DNA of 64,000 nucleotides from Labilibacter marinus (lineage in GTDB: Bacteria; Bacteroidota; Bacteroidia; Bacteroidales; Marinilabiliaceae), in assembly GCF_001659685.2 (NCBI RefSeq), contig NZ_LXYE02000045.1:90839-154838 (forward strand), written 5' to 3'. Positions 7,065 through 15,394 of this stretch are shown in pieces. Numbering within the stretch: the stretch's first letter is position 1; each line of letters begins with the position of its first letter. Below the pieces are notes generated by a model. It was not told where the DNA came from and did not search any database. It was given only the letters and a program-made list of their open reading frames with translations. A program made the position numbers and the translations under genes.

Positions 7065-9443
7065 TTAAAAAGGCACTTTTACTAATAATTGAAAGTTTCT
7101 ACCAGGCTCAGGTATTTCTACTTGTCGGTAAAAACTAACGTGGTTATAATATTTGGTATTAAAAATATTGCTGGCTTGCAGGGTTAGTTCTAGTTTATGA
7201 CTACCCAAGGCCAAATCTGAAGAAATACCACCTCCAAAAATGACATAACCATCTGTAAGCTCTTCATTATTCGATATTCTATTTTGTGCCGAAGCAAACC
7301 TGCTATTTACAAATAGTCTGGAATTACTCCATCTACTATTACCATTGGTCAGCTTGTAATCCAACTCAACAAAACCATTAAAAGGTGGTGTAAATGGCAA
7401 AGGATATCGCTGCGATTCATCCTCAGAAATCCTCTTATTATAGATGTATTCTAAAGTAACCAACGACCCCACCTTATCATTAAACCAACTTTTATATACG
7501 CTAAACTCAAGCCCCGACAATAAAGCCTCGGTTTGCGAATAGCGATATATTTGTCCGCCATGTGGTAGCTGACTAAACTCACCAGTAGGTTGTAAATACA
7601 AGTAATTAGTGAAGTAATACATGTAAGGGCTCAACTCAATCTCCCAGCCTCTAGTCTTAAATTCGATATTGCCATCTAAATAATAGCCCTTTTCTGAATT
7701 CAGAGTACTATCGCCCATCTCATGCCTAAAAGATCCATGATGAATTCCGTTAGCGCCCAGCTCAATAGCCGTTGGCATTCTAAATGCCTTACCCACATTC
7801 ATACGGGCAATAATGGCATCATTGGGTTTATACACCAAACCCACCAACCAGCTTATGTCGCCAAAATCTTTATCTAAATCATAGCTTCGCTGTGCATAGG
7901 CTATAGCATCCTCCTCACTATCTCCTCTAGAAATAAAATAATCGTACAGCACCTCATCAAAATAACCTAGTGTTTTCACATTGCTCTGGTCGTAGCGAAT
8001 ACCACCATTCAGCTTTAGCTTATCGGTAATTTTCTTCTCTACTTGAGCAAATGCACCCACACTATACGCATCATATTGGGGCAAAAAATAATTGTAACCA
8101 GCCACATCATTATCTTTTAATTGATATTGAAGACCAGCACTTAATTTACCCAAAGGCTGCGTATTTACTTGATATTTTAAATTGGCACTATAGGTTTTTA
8201 AACGAAAATCAAGTTCCAGATTCTCATCCACATCAGGTATAGGTTGATTAGGATAATGCGTATGAAATGCACTCCATTCCTGCCTCTTATTATCCTGAAA
8301 ACCTAAATCTAATATGGCATGACCTTGCGGTAAAAACAACTTGGTTTGGCTCAACACTTTAAAGTGATTGGCCTTTTGATAAGGATAATCCACGTTGCGA
8401 TAATCGCCATCATGTTTCACTCTATCATTATCTGGTATACCATGTGCCCCAGGAAAAAAGCCCGACTTTTGATTGACATTACTCACTGACAATGTTGTTT
8501 TATACTTGTCGCTGACACGGCCTACTAAAGCAGAAAAATCCTTTTCGTTACCCGCAGTATTTTTCAATCGGTTATTGTAAATAGGCATCTTTTGACTCAA
8601 ATAAACTATCTGGTCAGTAGGTACTCTATAATCTCCAAAATCCAAGGCAGAAAGACGCAGCTTAAAAAAGGTCTTCTCCTTACGACCTTGCAAAAACACA
8701 GAACCGCCATAGGTATCGTTTACCGATTTGGCCAACAAACTGGCTTCTCCCGACAAGGAATTTTTAACGGGTACTTTGTTATTGGTGACATTAATATATC
8801 CTCCAATAGCATCGCTTCCGTATTCAAGTCCCGAAGCACCTTTAACCACCTCGGCGGTTTCAATGCTAAACGGATCTAGTTCCAGCCCATGGTCTGCTCC
8901 CCATTGCTGGCCTTCTTGCTTTACGCCATTTTCACTCACCACAACCCTATTAAACCCCATACCACGTATAATTGGCTTAGAAGATGTTGCTCCTATATCC
9001 ATGGCATTAACACCTGCAATACGTTCGATGGATTTAATAAAAGTTCCGGTTTGATTTTTGCGCATAAAGCTGGCATCTACCACCTCATTTTTCTTAGATT
9101 TGGTGGTACTGATACCTGTGCCAACAACAGCAATTTCGTTGATTAATTGATTTTCTGAAACTAGCTGCACATTCATATCAACATCGTGTGTAACCACAAA
9201 CGAAGTATCTTTTTTATCATAGCCAATAAAGGAAAATATAATATGTATATTCCCTTCATTCACCTCGTGAATAAAAAGACCTTCTAAATCTGTTACACTA
9301 CATTTATCTTGATAATGAACATGACATCCCGGTAAGGGAATACCTTTTTCATCCAGTACTTTACCGGTAACAGTGTACAACTGCGCATTACTAACTACCG
9401 AACAAAACGATATTAGTAAGCACATGATCATGTACTTCTTCAC
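7065..9443 (-). CDS. TonB-dependent outer-membrane receptor
   Basis: A signal peptide (MKKYMIMCLLISFCSVVSNA) is followed by a carboxypeptidase-regulatory-like domain (VTGKVLDEKGIPLPGCHVHY, about residues 23-105), the plug domain (GTFIKSIERIAGVNAMDIGA; KPIIRGMGFNRVVVSENGVK; GASGLEYGSDAIGG) and a beta barrel to the C-terminal Phe. Length (792 aa) is typical. The plug and barrel are richer in His than usual (GADHGLELD, SAFHTHYPNQ, GIHHGSFRHEMGD). Its neighbours are two His-rich proteins, so import of a metal ion or metal complex is the best inference; sugar transport is unlikely because no SusD partner is present. Confidence 0.9.
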   Translation of the reverse strand: MKKYMIMCLLISFCSVVSNAQLYTVTGKVLDEKGIPLPGCHVHYQDKCSVTDLEGLFIHEVNEGNIHIIFSFIGYDKKDTSFVVTHDVDMNVQLVSENQLINEIAVVGTGISTTKSKKNEVVDASFMRKNQTGTFIKSIERIAGVNAMDIGATSSKPIIRGMGFNRVVVSENGVKQEGQQWGADHGLELDPFSIETAEVVKGASGLEYGSDAIGGYINVTNNKVPVKNSLSGEASLLAKSVNDTYGGSVFLQGRKEKTFFKLRLSALDFGDYRVPTDQIVYLSQKMPIYNNRLKNTAGNEKDFSALVGRVSDKYKTTLSVSNVNQKSGFFPGAHGIPDNDRVKHDGDYRNVDYPYQKANHFKVLSQTKLFLPQGHAILDLGFQDNKRQEWSAFHTHYPNQPIPDVDENLELDFRLKTYSANLKYQVNTQPLGKLSAGLQYQLKDNDVAGYNYFLPQYDAYSVGAFAQVEKKITDKLKLNGGIRYDQSNVKTLGYFDEVLYDYFISRGDSEEDAIAYAQRSYDLDKDFGDISWLVGLVYKPNDAIIARMNVGKAFRMPTAIELGANGIHHGSFRHEMGDSTLNSEKGYYLDGNIEFKTRGWEIELSPYMYYFTNYLYLQPTGEFSQLPHGGQIYRYSQTEALLSGLEFSVYKSWFNDKVGSLVTLEYIYNKRISEDESQRYPLPFTPPFNGFVELDYKLTNGNSRWSNSRLFVNSRFASAQNRISNNEELTDGYVIFGGGISSDLALGSHKLELTLQASNIFNTKYYNHVSFYRQVEIPEPGRNFQLLVKVPF

Positions 9444-9504
9444 AATAACTTGTATTAAGCATAAATAGAATAGCTTATCGCGGAATGGATAAACTTAAAA
9501 AGAA

Positions 9505-9867
9505 TCACGTGAAGAGATGATAGGGTGGTCCCCTAAGTTTTATAATGAAAATATGTTTATCCGATACAAAATTTTGTACAAGCGGATAATCTATATCGAA
9601 GTAATTAAAAGCAACACCTTGTAAAACGGAGTGATTTGCACTATTAAAAACGGCAAATTCGAACTCACAGACTGCACAAGCTTCTTCCGTTTTTTGCGGG
9701 TAAGTAAAACTCACTTTACCAGCTGGTACAACATCGTGCTTACAACTGCAATGGTGTACCTCTGATTTTTGCCAATGCTTATGTACGACGTGACCTGCCT
9801 GATATACGCTTGGAAAAACGAATATCAACGCAAACAGAATCGATATATAAATTTTGGCCTTTTTCAT
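9505..9867 (-). CDS. Small exported His/Cys-rich protein
   Basis: A signal peptide or anchor (MKKAKIYISILFALIFVF) is followed by a His/Cys-rich segment, GHVVHKHW, EVHHCSCKHD and EACAVCEFEF, and a tail ending KLRGPPYHLFT. The RGPP tail and a CxxC in this context are seen in other small Bacteroidota proteins found beside metal-linked TonB receptors (recalled, not searched). It is the first gene of the operon, 61 bp ahead of the receptor. Metal sensing, binding or transfer in the periplasm is inferred from composition only. Confidence 0.7.
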   Translation of the reverse strand: MKKAKIYISILFALIFVFPSVYQAGHVVHKHWQKSEVHHCSCKHDVVPAGKVSFTYPQKTEEACAVCEFEFAVFNSANHSVLQGVAFNYFDIDYPLVQNFVSDKHIFIIKLRGPPYHLFT

Positions 9868-9874
9868 TGAGTTG

Positions 9875-9909
9875 CAAAAGTACGATGAAAAAACATAGCT
9901 CGGCTCAAA
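9875..9909 (-). promoter_or_regulatory. Probable promoter of the metal operon
   Basis: TACTTTTG on the minus strand (9882-9875) fits the TAnnTTTG element and lies only 7 bases before the ATG, implying a very short leader. A TTTG-like -33 element (9909-9906) is 23 bases further upstream, longer than the usual spacing. Confidence 0.45.
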
Positions 9910-10013
9910 ATGTTTATTTTCTTTTTATGAATAAGCTTTAATTTAAACTAAATGGTGTTACGAAACCTTATATAGTTAATAGTATTTATCGCACCAGACA
10001 AAAACAAACCAAA

Positions 10014-11189
10014 ATGTTAGTTAAAGATTTTATTATTATAGGCGGCGGAATAGCAGGTTTTTCGGCTATTAAAGCCATACGAGAAGAGGATGCCACTAGC
10101 AGTATTCTTTGGATTACAGATGAAGACCGCATTCCTTACAAAAGAACGCAAGTAAACAAACATATTGCCAGTGGGTTTCATAAAGAGGAATTCGCTATTA
10201 CCAGTCACGAATGGCTTGTTAACAATCATGTTGAACTATTATATGACAGCGTTGAAGCTATTGATACAGAGAAAAACGAATTATCCTTTTTACAAAGAGG
10301 ACATCTGCGATATAATAAATTGATTATAACAACAGGTAATAGTCCGCGAAAATTATCCATTGAAGGTTTAGCTGATGAAGATATTTTTCATGTGAATACA
10401 GCTCGTCAGGTGGAAAATATCATACGAGCCTCTGCCAAAGCAAAACGCTTTTTAGTTTTTGGAGCAGGTGTTGAAGGTGTTGAAACCGCTTCTGAATTAA
10501 TTAAAATGGGTAAAGAGGTAACATTGATAGACCAAGGCTCCAGGGTTCTTCAGCAATTTTTTACGCCTGAGTTTTCTGGTTTTATTCAAGAAGCCATTCT
10601 TCAAACTAAAGTTAAGCTGGTACTCCATGCGAAGGAGGTCAAATATATTCAGGATGACTTAGGCAAGGATAACATACAAATTGATGGCATCAATTATCCT
10701 TACGATGCAATTATAGCAAGCATTGGATATTCTCCTAACATTCATCTGGTAAAAGAAACTGAGGTAAAACATCATAGAGGCATCCTTGTAAATCAGTATT
10801 TACAAAGTTCAGTGTCTAATATTTATGCAGCTGGCGATGTAGCCGAGCATCCATCAGCTGAAGTAACTGGATTATGGCATGCCGCGGAGCATCAAGGTAA
10901 GATAGCAGGACTTAACGCTTGTGGTCACCAAATAGAGTTGGAGTTAAAGCCTTTTCGAATGAAAACTAGTGTATTCGAGCAATTTTTCTTTTCCTTTCTG
11001 CCAAAGGAGAAAAATACCGAATTACTTAAAGAAAGTAACAACGGCATCATCAGGCATCTTTATTTAAATAATGATGGAAAACTAATAGGTGTTTTAATGC
11101 AAAACGATAAAGAAAGAGCCAAAATTTACCAAAAGGCCTTAATGGAAAAATGGACTTTGCCGCAGATTCATGAATTACTTCCCATTTAA
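10014..11189 (+). CDS. FAD/NAD(P)H-dependent oxidoreductase, rubredoxin/ferredoxin-reductase type
   Basis: The N-terminal FAD-binding loop is GGGIAGFSA (residues 9-17), the NAD(P)H loop is VFGAGVEGVETASEL near residue 153, and the second FAD motif is IYAAGDVAEH near residue 278. This is the two-dinucleotide-binding-fold flavoprotein family that reduces rubredoxin, ferredoxin or nitrite reductase partners. At 391 residues it lacks the redox CxxC of thioredoxin reductases, so electrons probably go to a separate partner protein that is not adjacent. The gene is divergent from the metal operon and shares its 146-bp upstream region. Confidence 0.8.
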   Translation: MLVKDFIIIGGGIAGFSAIKAIREEDATSSILWITDEDRIPYKRTQVNKHIASGFHKEEFAITSHEWLVNNHVELLYDSVEAIDTEKNELSFLQRGHLRYNKLIITTGNSPRKLSIEGLADEDIFHVNTARQVENIIRASAKAKRFLVFGAGVEGVETASELIKMGKEVTLIDQGSRVLQQFFTPEFSGFIQEAILQTKVKLVLHAKEVKYIQDDLGKDNIQIDGINYPYDAIIASIGYSPNIHLVKETEVKHHRGILVNQYLQSSVSNIYAAGDVAEHPSAEVTGLWHAAEHQGKIAGLNACGHQIELELKPFRMKTSVFEQFFFSFLPKEKNTELLKESNNGIIRHLYLNNDGKLIGVLMQNDKERAKIYQKALMEKWTLPQIHELLPI

Positions 11190-11289
11190 TGGGTTTCTTT
11201 TAAAAATTAGCTAGTCCATCTGCAAAAAATCATCTTTTGATGGGTTTGGATTATTTACTTTCGTACTCAATGAACAAATACTTGATTTT

Positions 11290-12552
11290 ATGACCGAGGC
11301 TATAAACATTGGTGTACATTCCGAATTTGGAGAAATTGAAGGTGTAATTTTACATACTCCAGGTAGCGAAGTTGAAAATATGACTCCTGGTAATGCAGAG
11401 AGAGCTTTATATAGTGATATCTTAAACTTATCTGTTGCCGAAGAAGAATACAGGCAATTGAGTCAAGTATTGGGTAAAATAACCCAGACGTTTCAGGTAA
11501 AGGATTTATTGAGTGAGATATTAGAAATACCTGAAGTTAAAGAAAACTTGGTTTCTCAAATTTGTAAAAGAGAAGAAGTTAAGCCCATTAAAAATAGCTT
11601 ATTAGAGTTAGCTCCAAAGGAATTGGCCAATCAAATTATTGAAGGAGTTCCTTTACAAAAAGATACGCTGACTGGCTTTTTATCAGACGAAAGAAATGCT
11701 TTACGTCCGTTGCATAATTTCTTTTTTACTAGGGATGCATCTATGACCATGTACGACCACGTTTTAGTTGGGAAGATGGCCAACAAAGTGCGCGAAAGAG
11801 AATCAATGGTGATGGAGGCAATCTTTAATCATTCTAAACATTTTGTAACCAACACGCTTAATCCCGGCAGCTCAAAACATCATAAAAAAGATATTACTAT
11901 TGAAGGTGGTGATGTATTAGTCGCCCGTGAAGATATACTAATTGTGGGCACCGGTGTTAGAACAAGTACACAAGGCATTGATTACATCATGAAACAAATC
12001 ATGAAGAATAAAGGCAAGCATAGCATTGTGGTGCAACAGCTCCCCTCTAAGCCCGAGAGTTTTATTCATTTGGATATGGTTTTTACTTTGCTGGATAGAG
12101 ATTTATGCATGGTTTACGACCCGATTATAATGCAACCTAATAAATTCCAAACCATTTTAATTTCTATTGAAGATGGTAAAGTGAAAAATATTGAGAAACA
12201 ATCTAATTTGGTGAAATGCCTGAATGATTTAGGAATGCCTTTAAAACCTGTTTACTGCGGAGGACGAAAAGATATATGGATTCAAGAGCGCGAGCAATGG
12301 CATAGTGGAGCTAACTTTTTTGCAGTTGGCCCTGGTAAAGTTATTGGATATGCCCGTAATGTTTACACCATGGAGGAGATGAACAACAATGGTTTTGAAA
12401 TAATTCCAGCCTCTGATGTGATTGAAAACAAAACCAATTTGTCTGATTACGAAAAGTATGTGATTACAATTAGTGGTGCTGAACTAGCCCGTGGTGGCGG
12501 TGGTGCCCGATGCATGACCATGCCTATTAAAAGGAAAAAAGTTGAGTACTAG
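11290..12552 (+). CDS. arcA: Arginine deiminase
   Basis: Hydrolyses arginine to citrulline and ammonia in the cytoplasm. The guanidine-modifying pentein fold is recognisable: HSEFGEIEGVILHTPG at the start, FTRDAS near residue 154, EGGDVLV near residue 203, SFIHLDMVF near residue 256 with the catalytic His, and the C-terminal GGGGARCMTMP with the nucleophile Cys408. Length (420 aa) is normal. No ornithine carbamoyltransferase or carbamate kinase gene is adjacent, so the rest of the pathway, if present, is elsewhere. A strong terminator follows. Confidence 0.9.
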   Translation: MTEAINIGVHSEFGEIEGVILHTPGSEVENMTPGNAERALYSDILNLSVAEEEYRQLSQVLGKITQTFQVKDLLSEILEIPEVKENLVSQICKREEVKPIKNSLLELAPKELANQIIEGVPLQKDTLTGFLSDERNALRPLHNFFFTRDASMTMYDHVLVGKMANKVRERESMVMEAIFNHSKHFVTNTLNPGSSKHHKKDITIEGGDVLVAREDILIVGTGVRTSTQGIDYIMKQIMKNKGKHSIVVQQLPSKPESFIHLDMVFTLLDRDLCMVYDPIIMQPNKFQTILISIEDGKVKNIEKQSNLVKCLNDLGMPLKPVYCGGRKDIWIQEREQWHSGANFFAVGPGKVIGYARNVYTMEEMNNNGFEIIPASDVIENKTNLSDYEKYVITISGAELARGGGGARCMTMPIKRKKVEY

Positions 12553-12586
12553 TCATACGATTACAACGAAAAAACTATAATACTTT

Positions 12587-12626
12587 TATACCCGACAAGT
12601 TTTAAAACCTGTCGGGTATATTTTTT
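12587..12626. terminator. Bidirectional terminator between arginine deiminase and serpin genes
   Basis: TATACCCGACA and TGTCGGGTATA form an 11-bp perfect stem around a short AT loop. T-runs follow on the plus strand, and the convergent serpin gene ends at 12639, so it can serve both. Confidence 0.9.
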
Positions 12627-12638
12627 CAACTCTCAGCG

Positions 12639-13865
12639 TTACTGAGGCATCATCATCTTACCCATAAATAATATGGTGTTGGTATCCCTTTCGGTGATAG
12701 CAAATACAAATGGTTTATTAACTACAAATTCCTTTGGCGAAGGATCTGCTGAAGTCATTCTTATTTCTACACTAGTAACTGCTGCAGCTTCGGTTCCTTT
12801 TTCATCCACCTCCATAAAAGTTTTATGACGCACCTGAGAAATAGCAATACCTCCTCTTGGATTAATGCCTGTAAAATCTGCTGCACCTGTAAATGCTGTT
12901 GGCATCCCCATTTGCATTAATGGCTTCTTTAATTTATACTCTGCCTCTAACTTAAACTTAGGGAATGAAAGATTCACTTCGCTTGTAACCAGATTTTGCA
13001 TCCAACTATCCCACGCCTCATCAGTCATTGCATCAACAATATCTGCCACTTTTTTGCCTTCATTAGGCAGTAAAACCATCATGTTAAAATGGCCATTACC
13101 ATAAGGCATCTCAACCGAGCTAAAAATATCATTACCGCCTACTCTTAATGAGCTAGTCTGATGCATCATTTTTACATCTTGCTCCTCTCCGCTCTCGGAA
13201 TAGAATAGTTCAGATTTCGTATTTTTAGCATCAAAAGAATTTTGCCATTCTCCATACAAATAGATGGCATTAATTAAAAACATCACATGATCTGATGAAA
13301 CTTCCTTAACAATTTCAGGAATTTTCCCTCTGGTTTGCTTATCCACCCAATCGTTAATTGTTTTCTTGGCCGCTTCACCTTGAGAGAAATCCAATGCAGT
13401 CACTTCTGCATTATAATATTGTTGATTGGTTTGAATAAAATCTGGCAATACTTCAAATCCATCTCTATACCAAATGCTATTGGCAATATCTAAATCAAAT
13501 TTATTATCTGCTTTTAAAAGTGCATTTACCAATTTTTGTTGGTATATATTTACATCTGAACTAAAATCCTGTACTGCTAATACTTGATTCATTTCGTCCA
13601 AAGTTGTTTCCTTGGCTCCATTTCTGGTCATAGCTAAGGCCTGAAAAACACTTAAAGGTGAAATCAAAACATTCTTATTAGCATCTTCAACCTCAAGTAC
13701 TTCTTTAAAAATTTGAGTACCAAAAACATTAGAAGACTTTACCAATTCTTTAGACTTCAAACTTAATTCAATTGGCACATAAGGGCTATTGGGTTCTTCA
13801 ACCTTATCGTTACATGAAGAAAATAAAACTATTATAGCTAGTAGTAATACGTTAAAACTTCTCAT
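12639..13865 (-). CDS. Lipoprotein serpin (serine protease inhibitor)
   Basis: MRSFNVLLLAIIVLFSSCND is a lipoprotein signal, so the inhibitor is membrane-anchored. The rest is a full-length serpin: NVLISPLSVFQALAMTRNGA, FLINAIYLYGEWQNSFD, the shutter region, and the reactive-centre hinge EKGTEAAAVTSVE near residue 360 with small residues at P12-P10, as in inhibitory serpins. Counting from the hinge Glu places P1 around the RMTS segment, so a trypsin- or chymotrypsin-like target is possible. Bacterial serpins are thought to protect cells from foreign or self proteases. It is a single gene, convergent with arginine deiminase. Confidence 0.9.
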   Translation of the reverse strand: MRSFNVLLLAIIVLFSSCNDKVEEPNSPYVPIELSLKSKELVKSSNVFGTQIFKEVLEVEDANKNVLISPLSVFQALAMTRNGAKETTLDEMNQVLAVQDFSSDVNIYQQKLVNALLKADNKFDLDIANSIWYRDGFEVLPDFIQTNQQYYNAEVTALDFSQGEAAKKTINDWVDKQTRGKIPEIVKEVSSDHVMFLINAIYLYGEWQNSFDAKNTKSELFYSESGEEQDVKMMHQTSSLRVGGNDIFSSVEMPYGNGHFNMMVLLPNEGKKVADIVDAMTDEAWDSWMQNLVTSEVNLSFPKFKLEAEYKLKKPLMQMGMPTAFTGAADFTGINPRGGIAISQVRHKTFMEVDEKGTEAAAVTSVEIRMTSADPSPKEFVVNKPFVFAITERDTNTILFMGKMMMPQ

Positions 13866-13940
13866 ATTAAAAAAATTAGTTATTAAATTTCTAATATATA
13901 GAAGAGAAATATTAGTGAGGGTTGCTTTTGAAAGTATATT

Positions 13941-14324
13941 TTAATGACTGACCCATTCCATAGCCGCTTCATTTGTACAAAAAGCTTTATGTTTAATATC
14001 TGCATAATTATTCTCAAACATCAACAATATCGCCACTCCTGGGCTATCTAAAACAACTCCATGTTTAAAGTGTCTAAAAATATCAAAATGACTTTTATAA
14101 AAGTCCGATATCTGACTTAGTTCACTCATCGTTGCATTATTCTTACAGTTGGTAAAGTCGGTTACAACTCCTTTTAGCTGTGTATTTACAATCCCACTAC
14201 TGATATCTTGTTTCCAAGCATCGATAACATCTTCCATTATTACACTACCTGCGAATTCTCGAACTAAAATTCTTTTCTTCTCATCTAAAATGTGATTTAC
14301 AGTGTAAGTACTCATAGTAATCAT
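13941..14324 (-). CDS. STAS/SpoIIAA-like single-domain protein
   Basis: The 127-residue protein has an alternating strand-helix pattern that fits the SpoIIAA-like (STAS-type) fold: YTVNHILDEKKRILVREFAG at the start, LKGVVTDFTNC as the central strand, then helix and FKHGVVLDSPG. There is no signal peptide. Fold assignment is from pattern only. Three residues (MIT) precede a second possible start at 14315. The gene stands alone, so no partner kinase or anti-sigma factor can be named from context. Confidence 0.6.
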   Translation of the reverse strand: MITMSTYTVNHILDEKKRILVREFAGSVIMEDVIDAWKQDISSGIVNTQLKGVVTDFTNCKNNATMSELSQISDFYKSHFDIFRHFKHGVVLDSPGVAILLMFENNYADIKHKAFCTNEAAMEWVSH

Positions 14325-14519
14325 ATTAAATTAACATTACTTAATATGAAGCTAAGACATAGTAAATAACATTGTAAAGGAATTACGCTGACGTATAAAT
14401 TCCTTAGACGAAAAAAGAATAGCAATATTTTTTCATTACTCATTGCTACACAATACAACTGCAATCTACTGATTATATGCACATATAAACATTTACTATA
14501 TCACCATAGAAACATTCGA

Positions 14520-14551
14520 TTTGATTGATATCAGGACTTGAAGTACTTTTG
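14520..14551 (+). promoter_or_regulatory. Promoter of ahpC
   Basis: TTTG (14520-14523), 20 bases, TACTTTTG (14544-14551): an exact Bacteroidota promoter, 48 bp before the ahpC start. Confidence 0.8.
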
Positions 14552-14599
14552 AATCAGAAATAAAAACAAATAAATATCAAATATTTAAAACTTAGTATT

Positions 14600-15163
14600 A
14601 TGTCACAAATTGGAAAAGAGATTGTAGATTTTGAAGTTCAAGCTTTTGTAAATAATGGATTTGAAACAGTAAATAAAGAGAGTGTATTAGGTAAATGGTC
14701 TGTGTTTTTCTTTTACCCTGCCGATTTTACTTTTGTATGCCCTACTGAGCTAGAAGATTTAGCTAACAAATATGATGAGTTTAAAGCTGCTAACACCGAA
14801 ATTTATTCTGTTTCTACGGATACGCACTTTGTACACAAAGCATGGCACGACACTTCAGATACCATCAAAAAAATTAAATACCCAATGCTTGCTGATCCAA
14901 CAGCTGTTATTTCAAGAGGGTTTGATGTAATGATTGAAGAAGTTGGTTTGGCCGAGCGAGGTACCTTTATTGTAAATCCGAAAGGAGAAATTGTTGCTTA
15001 TGAAGTATTAGCTGGGAATGTAGGTAGAAATGCAGACGAGCTTTTACGTCGCTTACAAGCATTACAGTTTGTAGCTGAAAATCCGGCAGAAGTATGTCCT
15101 GCAAAATGGGAAAAAGGTGGCGATACCCTTAAGCCAAACATCGACTTAGTAGGTAAGATTTAA
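14600..15163 (+). CDS. ahpC: Peroxiredoxin AhpC
   Basis: A typical 2-Cys peroxiredoxin that reduces hydrogen peroxide and alkyl hydroperoxides in the cytoplasm. The peroxidatic Cys is in FYPADFTFVCPTELEDL near residue 48, and the resolving Cys is in ENPAEVCPAKW near residue 168. Length (187 aa) and the C-terminal tail match AhpC. Its reductase partner AhpF is encoded 231 bp downstream on the same strand. A consensus promoter precedes it; the spacer to ahpF contains a long hairpin. Confidence 0.97.
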   Translation: MSQIGKEIVDFEVQAFVNNGFETVNKESVLGKWSVFFFYPADFTFVCPTELEDLANKYDEFKAANTEIYSVSTDTHFVHKAWHDTSDTIKKIKYPMLADPTAVISRGFDVMIEEVGLAERGTFIVNPKGEIVAYEVLAGNVGRNADELLRRLQALQFVAENPAEVCPAKWEKGGDTLKPNIDLVGKI

Positions 15164-15256
15164 TTAGTGCTTGCCCGAAAAGTCCAATTCAAGCACTTGA
15201 GAAAATATAATTTTCTTACAAAAACGAATTATTATTTACGATAAAAACAAAAACAC

Positions 15257-15307
15257 TTTTGGCTCTTCCCTTTGCTCATGAAAGCAAGGGGAAGTAAGCT
15301 GCCAAAG
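15257..15307 (+). other. Long hairpin in the ahpC-ahpF spacer
   Basis: An outer stem TTTTGGC / GCCAAAG encloses an inner 12-bp stem CTTCCCTTTGCT / AGCAAGGGGAAG with one mismatch and a six-base loop (15277-15282). No T-run follows. It may slow transcription or protect the end of the ahpC message, setting the AhpC:AhpF ratio; that role is inferred. Confidence 0.6.
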
Positions 15308-15394
15308 GCGTTGATAAGGGGATTTAACAAACCTATATTATAAACTTTAAATACTTTCCCTTCTTTAGTATTCACCATTTAATCCATTCAAGAT

